This document shows, piece after piece, positions 17,850 through 25,651 of a stretch of DNA of 33,410 nucleotides. Source of the DNA: an uncultured Gammaproteobacteria bacterium (GTDB taxonomy: Bacteria; Pseudomonadota; Gammaproteobacteria; Pseudomonadales; Azotimanducaceae); contig CAJXAC010000023.1 of NCBI GenBank assembly GCA_913050035.1, positions 1 through 33,410 of the forward strand, written 5' to 3'. The notes below the pieces were generated by a model. That model did not search any database. It worked only from the letters and a program-made list of their open reading frames with translations, and was not told the origin of the DNA. The position numbers and the translations under genes are program-made. Numbering within the stretch: position 1 is the first letter of the stretch; every line of letters starts with the position of its first letter.

Positions 17850-17871
17850 CCCGGGGCCTTCGGGTCCCGGG
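17850..17871 (+). terminator. stable UUCG-loop hairpin after grxD (possible terminator)
   Basis: Nine base pairs, CCCGGGGCC (17850-17858) against GGTCCCGGG (17863-17871), close on a TTCG loop with C-G closing, the extra-stable tetraloop arrangement. One pair is G-U in plus-strand RNA but A-C on the minus strand, so it is built for the grxD transcript. No T-run follows, so it may protect or pause the transcript end rather than terminate on its own. Confidence 0.55.
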
Positions 17872-17919
17872 GAGAAGTCGCGCCAAGAATGGCTGGCAAA
17901 CTTGTATATGCGCGACGGA

Positions 17920-18543
17920 TCAGTCGATTGCGCTTGCTGAATCCAGCCAAGCAGTCTGAAAATCCCAGGTGTTGACGATGTGACAGAACAGTTCGGCGGT
18001 TCTGTCCGCGTCGTATGCGGCACCATGAGCCCGCGCCTCACTAAAATCGATATCGGCGCGCCGGCAAGCTTCGCGTAGCACGGTATGACCGTACGCTAAT
18101 GCCCCCAAAGTAGCGGTGTCCAATGCAGTAAATGGATGAAAGGGATTGCGCTTTATCGAGCAGCGCGCGCACGCGGTATTTAAAAAGCCCTGATCAAATG
18201 AGGCATTATGGGCCACGATAATGGCTCGGTGGCAGCCGTGCAGTTTCATCTCTGTGCGGACCAATGAAAAAAATTCTTTCAACACTGTGGTTTCGTCTAA
18301 CGCGTTGCGGTCGGGATCGTCGAGTTCGATGCCCGTAACCTTGAGGCTCGCCGGCTCCACTAACAGGCCGGCCACGGGCTCTACGTTCCAGCTTTCTTGG
18401 CCTTTGATCAGCAGTTGATCGTTCTGCATATGCAAAAAGCTGCATGCCAGTTCAAGAATCGGATTGGTTTGGTGGTCGAAACCACCGGTTTCCAGGTCCA
18501 AAACGACTGGTAGATAGCCACGAAAACGTTGGGAAAGATCCAT
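17920..18543 (-). CDS. rnt: ribonuclease T
   Basis: A 207-residue DEDDh 3'-5' exoribonuclease that trims the 3' ends of tRNAs and other stable RNAs and also degrades single-stranded DNA. Catalytic residues are all present: Asp16 and Glu18 (VLDLETGG), Asp117 (AHNASFDQGF), His173 and Asp178 (HGAAYDAD). The length matches RNase T rather than the epsilon subunit DnaQ. The ATG is at 18543 with only a weak ribosome binding site. It diverges from argG across 128 bp. Confidence 0.95.
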   Translation of the reverse strand: MDLSQRFRGYLPVVLDLETGGFDHQTNPILELACSFLHMQNDQLLIKGQESWNVEPVAGLLVEPASLKVTGIELDDPDRNALDETTVLKEFFSLVRTEMKLHGCHRAIIVAHNASFDQGFLNTACARCSIKRNPFHPFTALDTATLGALAYGHTVLREACRRADIDFSEARAHGAAYDADRTAELFCHIVNTWDFQTAWLDSASAID

Positions 18544-18671
18544 GGCTAAATACTAACAGGATCCCAGCGCCTAGGGAGACTTGATAAGACAACAGCGTTT
18601 GGGTGCATAGCGCCGGCTTGCATAACCCGAAGCATCGCATAAGATGGCGCCCGAATTTTGAGGGTGCGCGT

Positions 18672-19889
18672 GTGGCAGAAAAAAACAAGATCGTTTTGGC
18701 TTACTCCGGAGGCTTAGACACTTCGGTGATTTGTCGTTGGTTACAAGAAACCTACGCTGCGGAGGTGATTACTTTTACCGCGGATATCGGGCAAGGGGAG
18801 GAGGTAGAACCTGCGCGCGAGAAAGCTAAGGCCATGGGGGTCGAAAAAATTTACATCGAGGACCTCACTGAGGACTTTGTTGCGAATTATGTGTACCCGA
18901 TGTTCCGTGCTAACACGGTGTACGAGGGCGAGTATCTTCTGGGTACAAGTATTGCGCGTCCGTTAATCACCCGCCGCTTGGTGGAGATTGCCCGTGAAAA
19001 TGGAGCCTATGCGGTATCTCATGGGTCTACTGGTAAGGGTAATGACCAAGTGCGGTATGAGCTTGGGGCCTACGCCTTGGATCCGGACATTAAGGTTATT
19101 GCACCCTGGCGTGAGTGGGACTTGAATTCCCGTGAGGCGTTAATGGACTTCTGTGAAAAACATCAGATCCCGGTTGACTATAAACGTGGCGACAAATCCC
19201 CTTACTCTATGGATGCCAATTTATTGCACATTTCATACGAGGGTGGTGGTCTCGAGGACCCGGCAAAGGAAGCTGACGCGGGTATGTGGCGTTGGACTGT
19301 CGCGCCTGAGGATGCGCCAGATGAGCCAGGCATCATTGAATTAACGTATAAAAACGGTGACCCCATTGCGTTGAATGGCAATCCACTAAGTCCTGGGGCA
19401 ATGTTGCGTGAGCTGAATCGATTGGGCGGTATTCATGGTATCGGGCGTTCAGACATTGTTGAAAATCGTTTTGTCGGGATGAAGTCTCGCGGCTGTTACG
19501 AAACCCCTGGTGGTACGATCTTGTTGCGTGGACACCGAGCCATGGAATCCATTACTTTGGATCGCGAAGTCGGGCATCTGAAAGATGAACTGATGCCCAG
19601 ATACGCCAAGCTGATTTATAACGGCTATTGGTGGGCGCCTGAGCGCAAGGTGCTGCAGGCTCTCATCGACGAGTCCCAGACCGTAGTCAACGGCCACGTT
19701 ACTCTGAAGCTGTATAAAGGTTCGGTCAGTGTATTAGCAAGACGTTCTGACGACAGCTTGTACGATGCCGATGTGGTGACCTTTGAAGACGACCAAGGCG
19801 CTTACGATCAGCGGGATGCCGGTGGATTTATTAAGTTGAACGCGCTGCGCCTGCGGCTCGGCGCCAAGCGTGGGCGTGATTATTCCTAA
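18672..19889 (+). CDS. argG: argininosuccinate synthase
   Basis: A 405-residue ATP-dependent ligase joining citrulline and aspartate, the step after ArgF. The N-terminal P-loop [10 protein letters not shown] and the [16 protein letters not shown] segment that binds ATP and citrulline are intact. GTG 18672 is the start: GAGGG lies 7 bp upstream and the protein then begins at the family position ([13 protein letters not shown]). An upstream in-frame extension to 18603 has no such support. murI follows 37 bp later on the same strand. Confidence 0.97.
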   Translation: MAEKNKIVLAYSGGLDTSVICRWLQETYAAEVITFTADIGQGEEVEPAREKAKAMGVEKIYIEDLTEDFVANYVYPMFRANTVYEGEYLLGTSIARPLITRRLVEIARENGAYAVSHGSTGKGNDQVRYELGAYALDPDIKVIAPWREWDLNSREALMDFCEKHQIPVDYKRGDKSPYSMDANLLHISYEGGGLEDPAKEADAGMWRWTVAPEDAPDEPGIIELTYKNGDPIALNGNPLSPGAMLRELNRLGGIHGIGRSDIVENRFVGMKSRGCYETPGGTILLRGHRAMESITLDREVGHLKDELMPRYAKLIYNGYWWAPERKVLQALIDESQTVVNGHVTLKLYKGSVSVLARRSDDSLYDADVVTFEDDQGAYDQRDAGGFIKLNALRLRLGAKRGRDYS

Positions 19890-19926
19890 GTGCGCCTGAT
19901 CTCTGCGTATCGCGAGGAGATAGGCC

Positions 19927-20733
19927 ATGATTGATGCAAAACTGCCAATAGGTGTCTTCGATTCCGGTATGGGCGGGCTTACTGTACTGCGTGCCTTGCA
20001 GGCTGCCATGCCCGGTGAATCCTTCATTTACCTTGGTGACAGTGCGCGCCTTCCCTACGGCAATAAAACTCCAGAGACAGTGCAGGAGTATGCGCTGCAG
20101 GCATCTGCGGCCTTAGTTGAGCGCGGTATCAAGGCCTTAGTGATTGCCTGCAATACCGCCTCTGCAGCAGCGCTGCCGCTGTTAGCTAAGGCATACGCGC
20201 CCTTGCCAGTATTTGGTGTTATTGAACCCGGTGCCCAGGCTGCAGCAAGTGCCGCCGCTGACGCTGAGGTGTTGGTGCTGGCGACTGAAGGCACGGTTAT
20301 GGATGGTACTTATCAACGTGCGCTGCTGGCAGCCAACCCCGATCTCAGTGTCTATGCCAGAGCCTGTCCCCTCTGGGTGACTTTGGCGGAGCAGGGCTAT
20401 GCCGAAGATTCACAAGAGTCTGGGATGGTGGCTGATGCTGTGCTCAGCCATGCATTGCGGGGATTTCGGCATCGGCGGCTGGTCTTGTTATTGGGTTGCA
20501 CCCACTTCCCGGTATTCCGGCATAAGTTGGCCGCTCTGTTAGGCGACGCTGCAGTCATTGTGGACTCGGCGCAAACCACTGCTCTGCAGGTTGCAGAAGC
20601 GCTTAAGTCCGATAATGCCGGGGCTTCAGGTGACGTAACGTTTCTGGCAACCGACGGTGCTGAGCGGTTTCGTCGGGTGGGTGCTTATTTCCTAGGCAAA
20701 CCGATTGGTGCCGTTGAGTTGGTGAAGATTTAA
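19927..20733 (+). CDS. murI: glutamate racemase
   Basis: A 268-residue cofactor-independent racemase supplying D-glutamate for peptidoglycan. Two catalytic cysteines are seen, Cys75 in ACNTAS and Cys191 in LGCTHFP. FDSGMGGLTVL (11-21) contains the substrate-binding Asp-Ser, and LPYGNK is conserved. ATG 19927 has AGGAG 9 bp upstream. It may be co-transcribed with argG. It converges with nth with only 3 bp between stop codons. Confidence 0.96.
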   Translation: MIDAKLPIGVFDSGMGGLTVLRALQAAMPGESFIYLGDSARLPYGNKTPETVQEYALQASAALVERGIKALVIACNTASAAALPLLAKAYAPLPVFGVIEPGAQAAASAAADAEVLVLATEGTVMDGTYQRALLAANPDLSVYARACPLWVTLAEQGYAEDSQESGMVADAVLSHALRGFRHRRLVLLLGCTHFPVFRHKLAALLGDAAVIVDSAQTTALQVAEALKSDNAGASGDVTFLATDGAERFRRVGAYFLGKPIGAVELVKI

Positions 20734-20736
20734 CCC

Positions 20737-21372
20737 CTAGGTTGATACTTTGTCTTTGAACTCGCACAAGTCCTCGATCACGCAGGCGCCGCAGCGGGGA
20801 GTGCGCGCTACGCAAATATAACGGCCGTGCAAAATCAGCCAATGATGCACGTTGACCTTAAATTCGTCCGGTACAACCTTCAGCAGTTTTTCCTCGACTT
20901 GGCGCACATTTTTGCCAGGCGCCAGCTTGGTGCGGTTAGAGACGCGAAAAATATGCGTGTCTACCGCAATCGTCGGATGGCCGAAGGCAGTATTAAGCAC
21001 AACGTTCGCGGTTTTGCGTCCAACCCCAGGCAGCGCCTCTAACAAGGTTCTATCTTCTGGGACTTTACTGTCGTGTTCGTCGATTAAGATTCGGCAGGTC
21101 TTGATGACATTTTCGGCCTTGGTATTAAACAGCCCGATGGTTTTAATGTGTTCTTTTAGGTCGCGTAATCCCAGAGCGTAGATGGCTGCTGGCGTATTGG
21201 CTTTGGCAAATAGAGGGCCGGTGGCCTTATTCACGCTGACGTCGGTGGCCTGGGCAGAGAGCATGACAGCGATCAACAATTCGAACTCGGAGTTGTATTG
21301 CAACTCTGTAGTGGGCTGCGGATTTTCGGCTTGCAGCCGGCTCAGCATGGTGTGGCGTTTTTCTTTGTTCAT
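20737..21372 (-). CDS. nth: endonuclease III (base-excision repair)
   Basis: A 211-residue bifunctional DNA glycosylase/AP lyase removing oxidised pyrimidines. The helix-hairpin-helix LPGVGRKTANVV carries catalytic Lys120, and Asp138 is in VDTHIFR. The [4Fe-4S] loop has Cys187, Cys194, Cys197 and Cys203, the same numbering as in E. coli Nth. AGGA stands 9-10 bp upstream of the ATG. It lies 33 bp after the DUF924 gene and is probably the last gene of the metG-rnf operon. nth next to rnf genes is also the order in E. coli and Pseudomonas. Confidence 0.97.
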   Translation of the reverse strand: MNKEKRHTMLSRLQAENPQPTTELQYNSEFELLIAVMLSAQATDVSVNKATGPLFAKANTPAAIYALGLRDLKEHIKTIGLFNTKAENVIKTCRILIDEHDSKVPEDRTLLEALPGVGRKTANVVLNTAFGHPTIAVDTHIFRVSNRTKLAPGKNVRQVEEKLLKVVPDEFKVNVHHWLILHGRYICVARTPRCGACVIEDLCEFKDKVST

Positions 21373-21405
21373 CCGTTAGTCCTATGACTGTGCATTGGCC
21401 CGGGG

Positions 21406-21948
21406 TTAAAAGCTTGCCCCGGGCTGTCGTAAAAATATCTCTTCTGCTGGCGTTGAAGACCGCCCTAAAGCTGCGTTGCGGTGGGGAAATCGGCCAAATT
21501 TATTGATCACATCAAAATGTCGTTGCGCTGATCGTAGATTGCCGGTTTCTGCTATCGTTGCAAACAATTTAACACTGTTGCGTTGCTGCTCTAATGACTC
21601 CGCGTGCATAAACGGCATGTATAAAAATGCCCTTTTGATCGGCGGCAACGCTTGGTCCAGCCCCAGTTTAATGGTGTTCTCAGCAAGTTTTAGGGCAATG
21701 TTGTCCGATGCATAGGCACTGGCCTGATTGCGGAATAAATTCCGCGAAAATTGATCGAGCACAATAATTTCCGCCAGCCGACCGTCCACATCACTGCGCC
21801 AATGGGCTAAACCACCGCTGCTGGCGGTGCGGTGTGTGGCGCCGAAACGCTGGCGTAGCTTTGTATCGAAGGCTAAATTTTTGCGCCACCACTGGGCTTG
21901 CGAGATTTCTTCAAACCAGAATGTTAGAACCTGTTGGGGCTGGATCAT
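21406..21948 (-). CDS. DUF924 family protein
   Basis: A 180-residue, probably all-helical cytoplasmic protein of the DUF924 family, whose biochemical role is not established. Signatures are VLTFWFEE near the N-terminus, WWRKNLAFDTKLRQRF, IIVLDQFSRNLFR in the middle and KRAFLYMPFMHAESLEQQ. The ATG overlaps the rnfE stop by 4 bp (ATGA), so it is translationally coupled to the rnf operon. Whether it serves the Rnf complex is unknown. Confidence 0.88.
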   Translation of the reverse strand: MIQPQQVLTFWFEEISQAQWWRKNLAFDTKLRQRFGATHRTASSGGLAHWRSDVDGRLAEIIVLDQFSRNLFRNQASAYASDNIALKLAENTIKLGLDQALPPIKRAFLYMPFMHAESLEQQRNSVKLFATIAETGNLRSAQRHFDVINKFGRFPHRNAALGRSSTPAEEIFLRQPGASF

Positions 21949-22619
21949 TTTTCGTAATCAATGGTCTTTGCAGGAACAGCGTTGAGATCACGGGCCGGGG
22001 GTGTAAGGAATTTAGCCAAGCCCTGCACCAAGGCAAAGAGTAGGCCAGCGAGCAAGAAAGCACCGGGTGGGAAAAGAGCCAACGGCAGGGGCGCGGTACT
22101 CGTTAAATCGATCACCCAACTGCTTGCGGCGGGGCCGAACAGTAAGTCCATTTCGCGCAATAACGTGCCATAGCCCAAAATTTCGCGAACGCCGCCCAAT
22201 ATCAGCAAAGCGATAGCAAAACCCACCGCGGTACCCAGAGCGTCGAGAACTGCAGCGCCGACAGGTTGGCGACTGGCAAACGCTTCGGCACGTCCTAGGA
22301 TCATGCAATTGGTAACAATGATTTGTACAAACAACGCTATACGCAGATACAGGGTAAATGCGAACGCCTCTAAAACCATCACTGTGATTGTGGTGAAGGT
22401 GGCAATGATCAGCACAAAACAGGGCAATCTCGCTACGTCAGGTATACGGTGACGCAACAGTGAGATGGTTATATTTGATCCCAATAAGACAAAGCCGCTG
22501 GCCAGCGCTAAGCCGAGCGCGTTAACTACGCTATTGCTCACGGCCAATAGCGGGCATAGGCCCAGCAATTGTGCCCAGGCGGGATTATTTTCCAGCACGC
22601 CGCGATTGAACGTATTCAT
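21945..22619 (-). CDS. rnfE: Rnf electron transport complex, membrane subunit E
   Basis: A 224-residue integral membrane protein with about six hydrophobic helices, homologous to RnfA and NqrD. In the family, RnfA and RnfE sit inverted to each other and share a membrane-embedded iron-sulphur cluster. The matching cysteines are Cys22 (LLGLCPLLA) and Cys105 (VTNCMILG). It overlaps rnfG and the DUF924 gene by 4 bp each (ATGA). Confidence 0.94.
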   Translation of the reverse strand: MNTFNRGVLENNPAWAQLLGLCPLLAVSNSVVNALGLALASGFVLLGSNITISLLRHRIPDVARLPCFVLIIATFTTITVMVLEAFAFTLYLRIALFVQIIVTNCMILGRAEAFASRQPVGAAVLDALGTAVGFAIALLILGGVREILGYGTLLREMDLLFGPAASSWVIDLTSTAPLPLALFPPGAFLLAGLLFALVQGLAKFLTPPARDLNAVPAKTIDYEK

Positions 22620-23194
22620 TGCGCATGCTCCTTGGTGGGTGACAGCTGATCACTACAAAACTGGGTCTGGGCGTCGCTATCCATATATTGGGCAAGGGAA
22701 TCGGCGACACGCTTTAAAGCATTGTGGGTGATTGTTGCGCCGCTCAGTGTGTCAGCCGTCTGCCACTCTGTAAGGGTCCAGTTGTCTCGGTCGGGTAAGT
22801 AGTCGCTTCGCTCATGGTCGATAAAGTCACCGATACCTGGAGTTTCGAGATGGTTTAGAACCCTGAGTTTAATAACGCTTGGTAGATCGCCTTCGAAGGT
22901 TTGCCAGTAGGCTAAGAATTCGATGGGACCGGCATAACCGTTCTCGCTGAGTCGAAGCAGCCACCAATCGGTGCAGGCGCTGAGCGTATCTCCGCGCCAG
23001 GATTCTAGTGTTTTAAGTTCAATGCGTTGTTCGGGCAGCAGTAAACTGTTCATCAACGCCCGCGCTTGCTCCTGACGTTGAGTCTCTATACGCGGCGCGG
23101 TGATTCCATTAACCCATACCAGAGCGGTGCCGCAAAAACCTGCGATGAGCACCAGACTGACGAGGCTGCGCCAGTTCAGCGCGGGGCTAGTCAT
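22616..23194 (-). CDS. rnfG: Rnf electron transport complex, FMN-binding subunit G
   Basis: A 192-residue subunit with one N-terminal membrane helix (about 8-30) and a periplasmic FMN-binding domain. The covalent-FMN motif SGATIT is at 151-156, with Thr154 the expected attachment residue. HLETPGIGD (115-123) matches the conserved HxETPGxGD segment of the family. It overlaps rnfD by 8 bp and rnfE by 4 bp. It is slightly shorter than E. coli RsxG. Confidence 0.94.
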   Translation of the reverse strand: MTSPALNWRSLVSLVLIAGFCGTALVWVNGITAPRIETQRQEQARALMNSLLLPEQRIELKTLESWRGDTLSACTDWWLLRLSENGYAGPIEFLAYWQTFEGDLPSVIKLRVLNHLETPGIGDFIDHERSDYLPDRDNWTLTEWQTADTLSGATITHNALKRVADSLAQYMDSDAQTQFCSDQLSPTKEHAQ

Positions 23195-24119
23195 GGGCGC
23201 TCCGTGGCGGCCGCTGGTGTATTCGATTCAGCAGTGGAGTAGTGCAATTGGCCAATAAAATCGCAAAGGCAATGCCGTCTGGAAGGCTGGCGCCGGTGCG
23301 GATAATGAACAAGATAGCGCCGATCAAACAGCCAAATAGAATTTGATGTCGAGGGTTTGCAGGGTGCGTAACCGGGTCAGTGGCAAAGAAGAATGCGGCA
23401 GCGACGGTGCCGCCAGCAGTCCAGTGGAACCATGGAGACCCGAGACTTTGGGATGATCCTTGGTCGTAGGTCGCCGCGGCGAGCACGCCAACGGTCAACA
23501 ACACCGCGGTGGGTATACGCCAGCTTATGATGCGTCGAAACAGCAGCCATAGACCACCACAAAAAAACAGGCCGGCCGTGATAGTGGCTTGGTGCTGGGC
23601 AACGGCAACGCCGGGCATGAACTCAGCTACAGTGGTGCCGCCGCGATAACGAAAATCGCTCAGTAGAGTAGCTCCGCTGAGGCTGTCGACGCCGACGGTT
23701 GGATAACTCGCCAGCAGTGCCGGAAACGACAACAAAATCACTGCGTAGCCGACCATCGCCGGATTGAATACGTTCTGTCCCAAGCCCCCGTAGGCATGTT
23801 TTGCGAGGCCAATGGCGGCTAGGGCGGCCACGGCCAATACGCTAATTGGTAAGTCCGGTGGCAAACAAACTGCGATCAACCAGGCCGTTAACAGTGTGCT
23901 GCCATCGCCTAGATGGCGATTAAGTTCTCTCGGTAACTGCGCAGGTCGTTGCAGCAGCACTATGCCGACTTCGATGAGCGCACAGAAAATGCTCAAAACT
24001 ATGCCATTGAGCAATACGCCAATGCCGAGGAAGTAAGCCTGAGCGATCAGCCCGGGAACTAATGCCGCCAGAACGGTATACATGATCGTAGACGTGCGGT
24101 TGCCGGCCATCTTTCTCAC
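23187..24119 (-). CDS. rnfD: Rnf electron transport complex, membrane FMN subunit D
   Basis: A roughly 310-residue polytopic membrane protein (about nine or ten helices) homologous to NqrB. YGGLGQNVFNPAMVGY (110-125) is the family hallmark, and the covalent-FMN motif SGAT ends at Thr151. The GTG at 24119 overlaps the rnfB stop (GTGA); ATG 24110 is an alternative. The N-terminus is about 13-16 residues shorter than typical RnfD and lacks the usual Ser-Pro-(Tyr)-His stretch before the first helix. Confidence 0.93.
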   Translation of the reverse strand: MRKMAGNRTSTIMYTVLAALVPGLIAQAYFLGIGVLLNGIVLSIFCALIEVGIVLLQRPAQLPRELNRHLGDGSTLLTAWLIAVCLPPDLPISVLAVAALAAIGLAKHAYGGLGQNVFNPAMVGYAVILLSFPALLASYPTVGVDSLSGATLLSDFRYRGGTTVAEFMPGVAVAQHQATITAGLFFCGGLWLLFRRIISWRIPTAVLLTVGVLAAATYDQGSSQSLGSPWFHWTAGGTVAAAFFFATDPVTHPANPRHQILFGCLIGAILFIIRTGASLPDGIAFAILLANCTTPLLNRIHQRPPRSAHD

Positions 24120-25045
24120 CCGCTTGGCTTTTGCTGTCTTTGTCCGTCGTCGAGTTGAGCCCGGACCCCTCGACGCCGTTGCAGTCGCTGGGCGCGACGC
24201 TGTTGAGCGGACTGGCTGCGCTGCAAAGCGCGCTCCTGGTGATCGATATAGCGCTGTTTAATGGCGACTTTGTGATCGTGATTCTGTCGCTCGTAAGCAT
24301 CGATGCGTTTCGCCTGAGTAAATATCTCAGCCAAATTGATATTACTCGGGCACACGCGGTCACAAAGTCCGCATTCGATACAGCTCTGCAGTCCAAGGTC
24401 GGCTGCCGCAGACCATGCCGCGCCTTGGGCAAGCTTAAATAATTGGTCGGGTACTAAGCCGCGCGGGCAGACGTCTATGCATTGGGCGCAATTGATGCAG
24501 CCGCGGCTACCAGCGGCCAGTTCCGCTGCTTGGGGCGCTGGCGCTTCATGCACACTCACTAGACTGATGCAATCCACAGGACAAGCAGGAATGCATAGCT
24601 CGCAGCCTGTGCAATCCTGAGCAATGACGGTATGCATGAAACCGTTAGCGCCGACGATTGCATCTACCGGGCAGGGCGGTAAACACAGCGCGCAGCCAAT
24701 ACATTTAGTCTCATCGATAACAGCAACCACTGTCTCTGGTTGCGCGGTGGTGAACTGCTCAAGCGGCGCGTCTTGACCCATAAGATCGCGTAGTTGGGTG
24801 ACCAGTTCTGGCCCGCCCGGGGGACACAGGTTGATGGCGGCACCGCTGGCTACAGCCTCGGCATAGGGCATGCAGCCAGGATAGCCACACTGCGCACACT
24901 GGGTTTGCGGCAGCAGTGCATCAATTTCGTTGGGTAAGCTGTGCTCGTCATGGGGCAGTCGCCGGCGCAAAGAGGCGACGGCCAGGGCGAGCGCCAGCAA
25001 GGTAATGACCAATAGTGTTGGGGTTAGCGCGCCAGCAACTATCAT
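24116..25045 (-). CDS. rnfB: RnfB fused to the C-terminal ferredoxin domain of RnfC (no NADH module)
   Basis: A 309-residue protein against about 190 for normal RnfB. Residues 1-165 are RnfB: a membrane anchor (about 4-27), the four-Cys domain with Cys50, 53, 58 and 74, and two ferredoxin motifs, Cys115/118/121/125 and Cys145/148/151/155. After a short Ala/Pro linker (166-180), residues 182-275 match the C-terminal part of RnfC: Cys183/186/189/193 in CINCAQCIDVCP and Cys222/225/228/232 in CIECGLCDRVCPSN, then an Arg/Gln-rich helical tail. The RnfC portion binding NADH and FMN is absent, and no separate rnfC lies between rnfA and nth. ATGA overlap with rnfA and GTGA overlap with rnfD show an intact operon. 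Alternative readings are a deletion-born relic or an assembly deletion. Confidence 0.88.
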   Translation of the reverse strand: MIVAGALTPTLLVITLLALALAVASLRRRLPHDEHSLPNEIDALLPQTQCAQCGYPGCMPYAEAVASGAAINLCPPGGPELVTQLRDLMGQDAPLEQFTTAQPETVVAVIDETKCIGCALCLPPCPVDAIVGANGFMHTVIAQDCTGCELCIPACPVDCISLVSVHEAPAPQAAELAAGSRGCINCAQCIDVCPRGLVPDQLFKLAQGAAWSAAADLGLQSCIECGLCDRVCPSNINLAEIFTQAKRIDAYERQNHDHKVAIKQRYIDHQERALQRSQSAQQRRAQRLQRRRGVRAQLDDGQRQQKPSG

Positions 25046-25620
25046 ACGATCAGGCCCTGGAATCCCATGAAGGCAAGACTCATTAGGCCCGCGCTAATTA
25101 ACGCGATTGGGGTGCCTTTGAAGGCATCGGGCAAATTTGACTGTTGCAGTTGCTCGCGCATGGCGCCAAATAAAACCATGACCAGGGTAAAGCCTGCGGC
25201 GGCTCCAATGGCGTAAAACAACGTTTGCAGCAGTGACAAGTCTTGGCCTATCGCTAATAAACTGACCCCGAGCACTGCACAATTACTGGTTATCAGCGGC
25301 AGGTATACTCCAAGCAGTTGTTGGAGCACTGGGGATGATGCGCGCAAGTACACTTGCACCAGTTGTACGAGTCCTGCGATGACCACGATAAATAGAATAA
25401 TGCGCAGATATTCCAGACCGAGGGGCAGTAACACGCCGTTATATAGAATATGGGTGCTGACCGCGGCCAGACTCAATACGAATGTTGTGGCCAGACCGGT
25501 GGCAAAAGCGGTGTCATAGCTTTTAGTAATGCCCATAAAGGGACAGAGCCCAAGGAACTGCGCGAGCACGAAGTTGTTGACCAATAGGGCCCCGAGCAAT
25601 ATCAGACTTAAATCCGTCAT
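25042..25620 (-). CDS. rnfA: Rnf electron transport complex, membrane subunit A
   Basis: A 192-residue membrane protein with about six helices, paired with RnfE. Cluster cysteines are Cys26 (FLGLCPFMG) and Cys114 (LITSNCAVLG). The length equals that of E. coli RsxA. It starts the rnf genes 31 bp after metG and overlaps rnfB by ATGA at 25042-25045. Confidence 0.96.
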   Translation of the reverse strand: MTDLSLILLGALLVNNFVLAQFLGLCPFMGITKSYDTAFATGLATTFVLSLAAVSTHILYNGVLLPLGLEYLRIILFIVVIAGLVQLVQVYLRASSPVLQQLLGVYLPLITSNCAVLGVSLLAIGQDLSLLQTLFYAIGAAAGFTLVMVLFGAMREQLQQSNLPDAFKGTPIALISAGLMSLAFMGFQGLIV

Positions 25621-25651
25621 GCTAGCTCTGGACCTATGTCACGGCGGCGAT

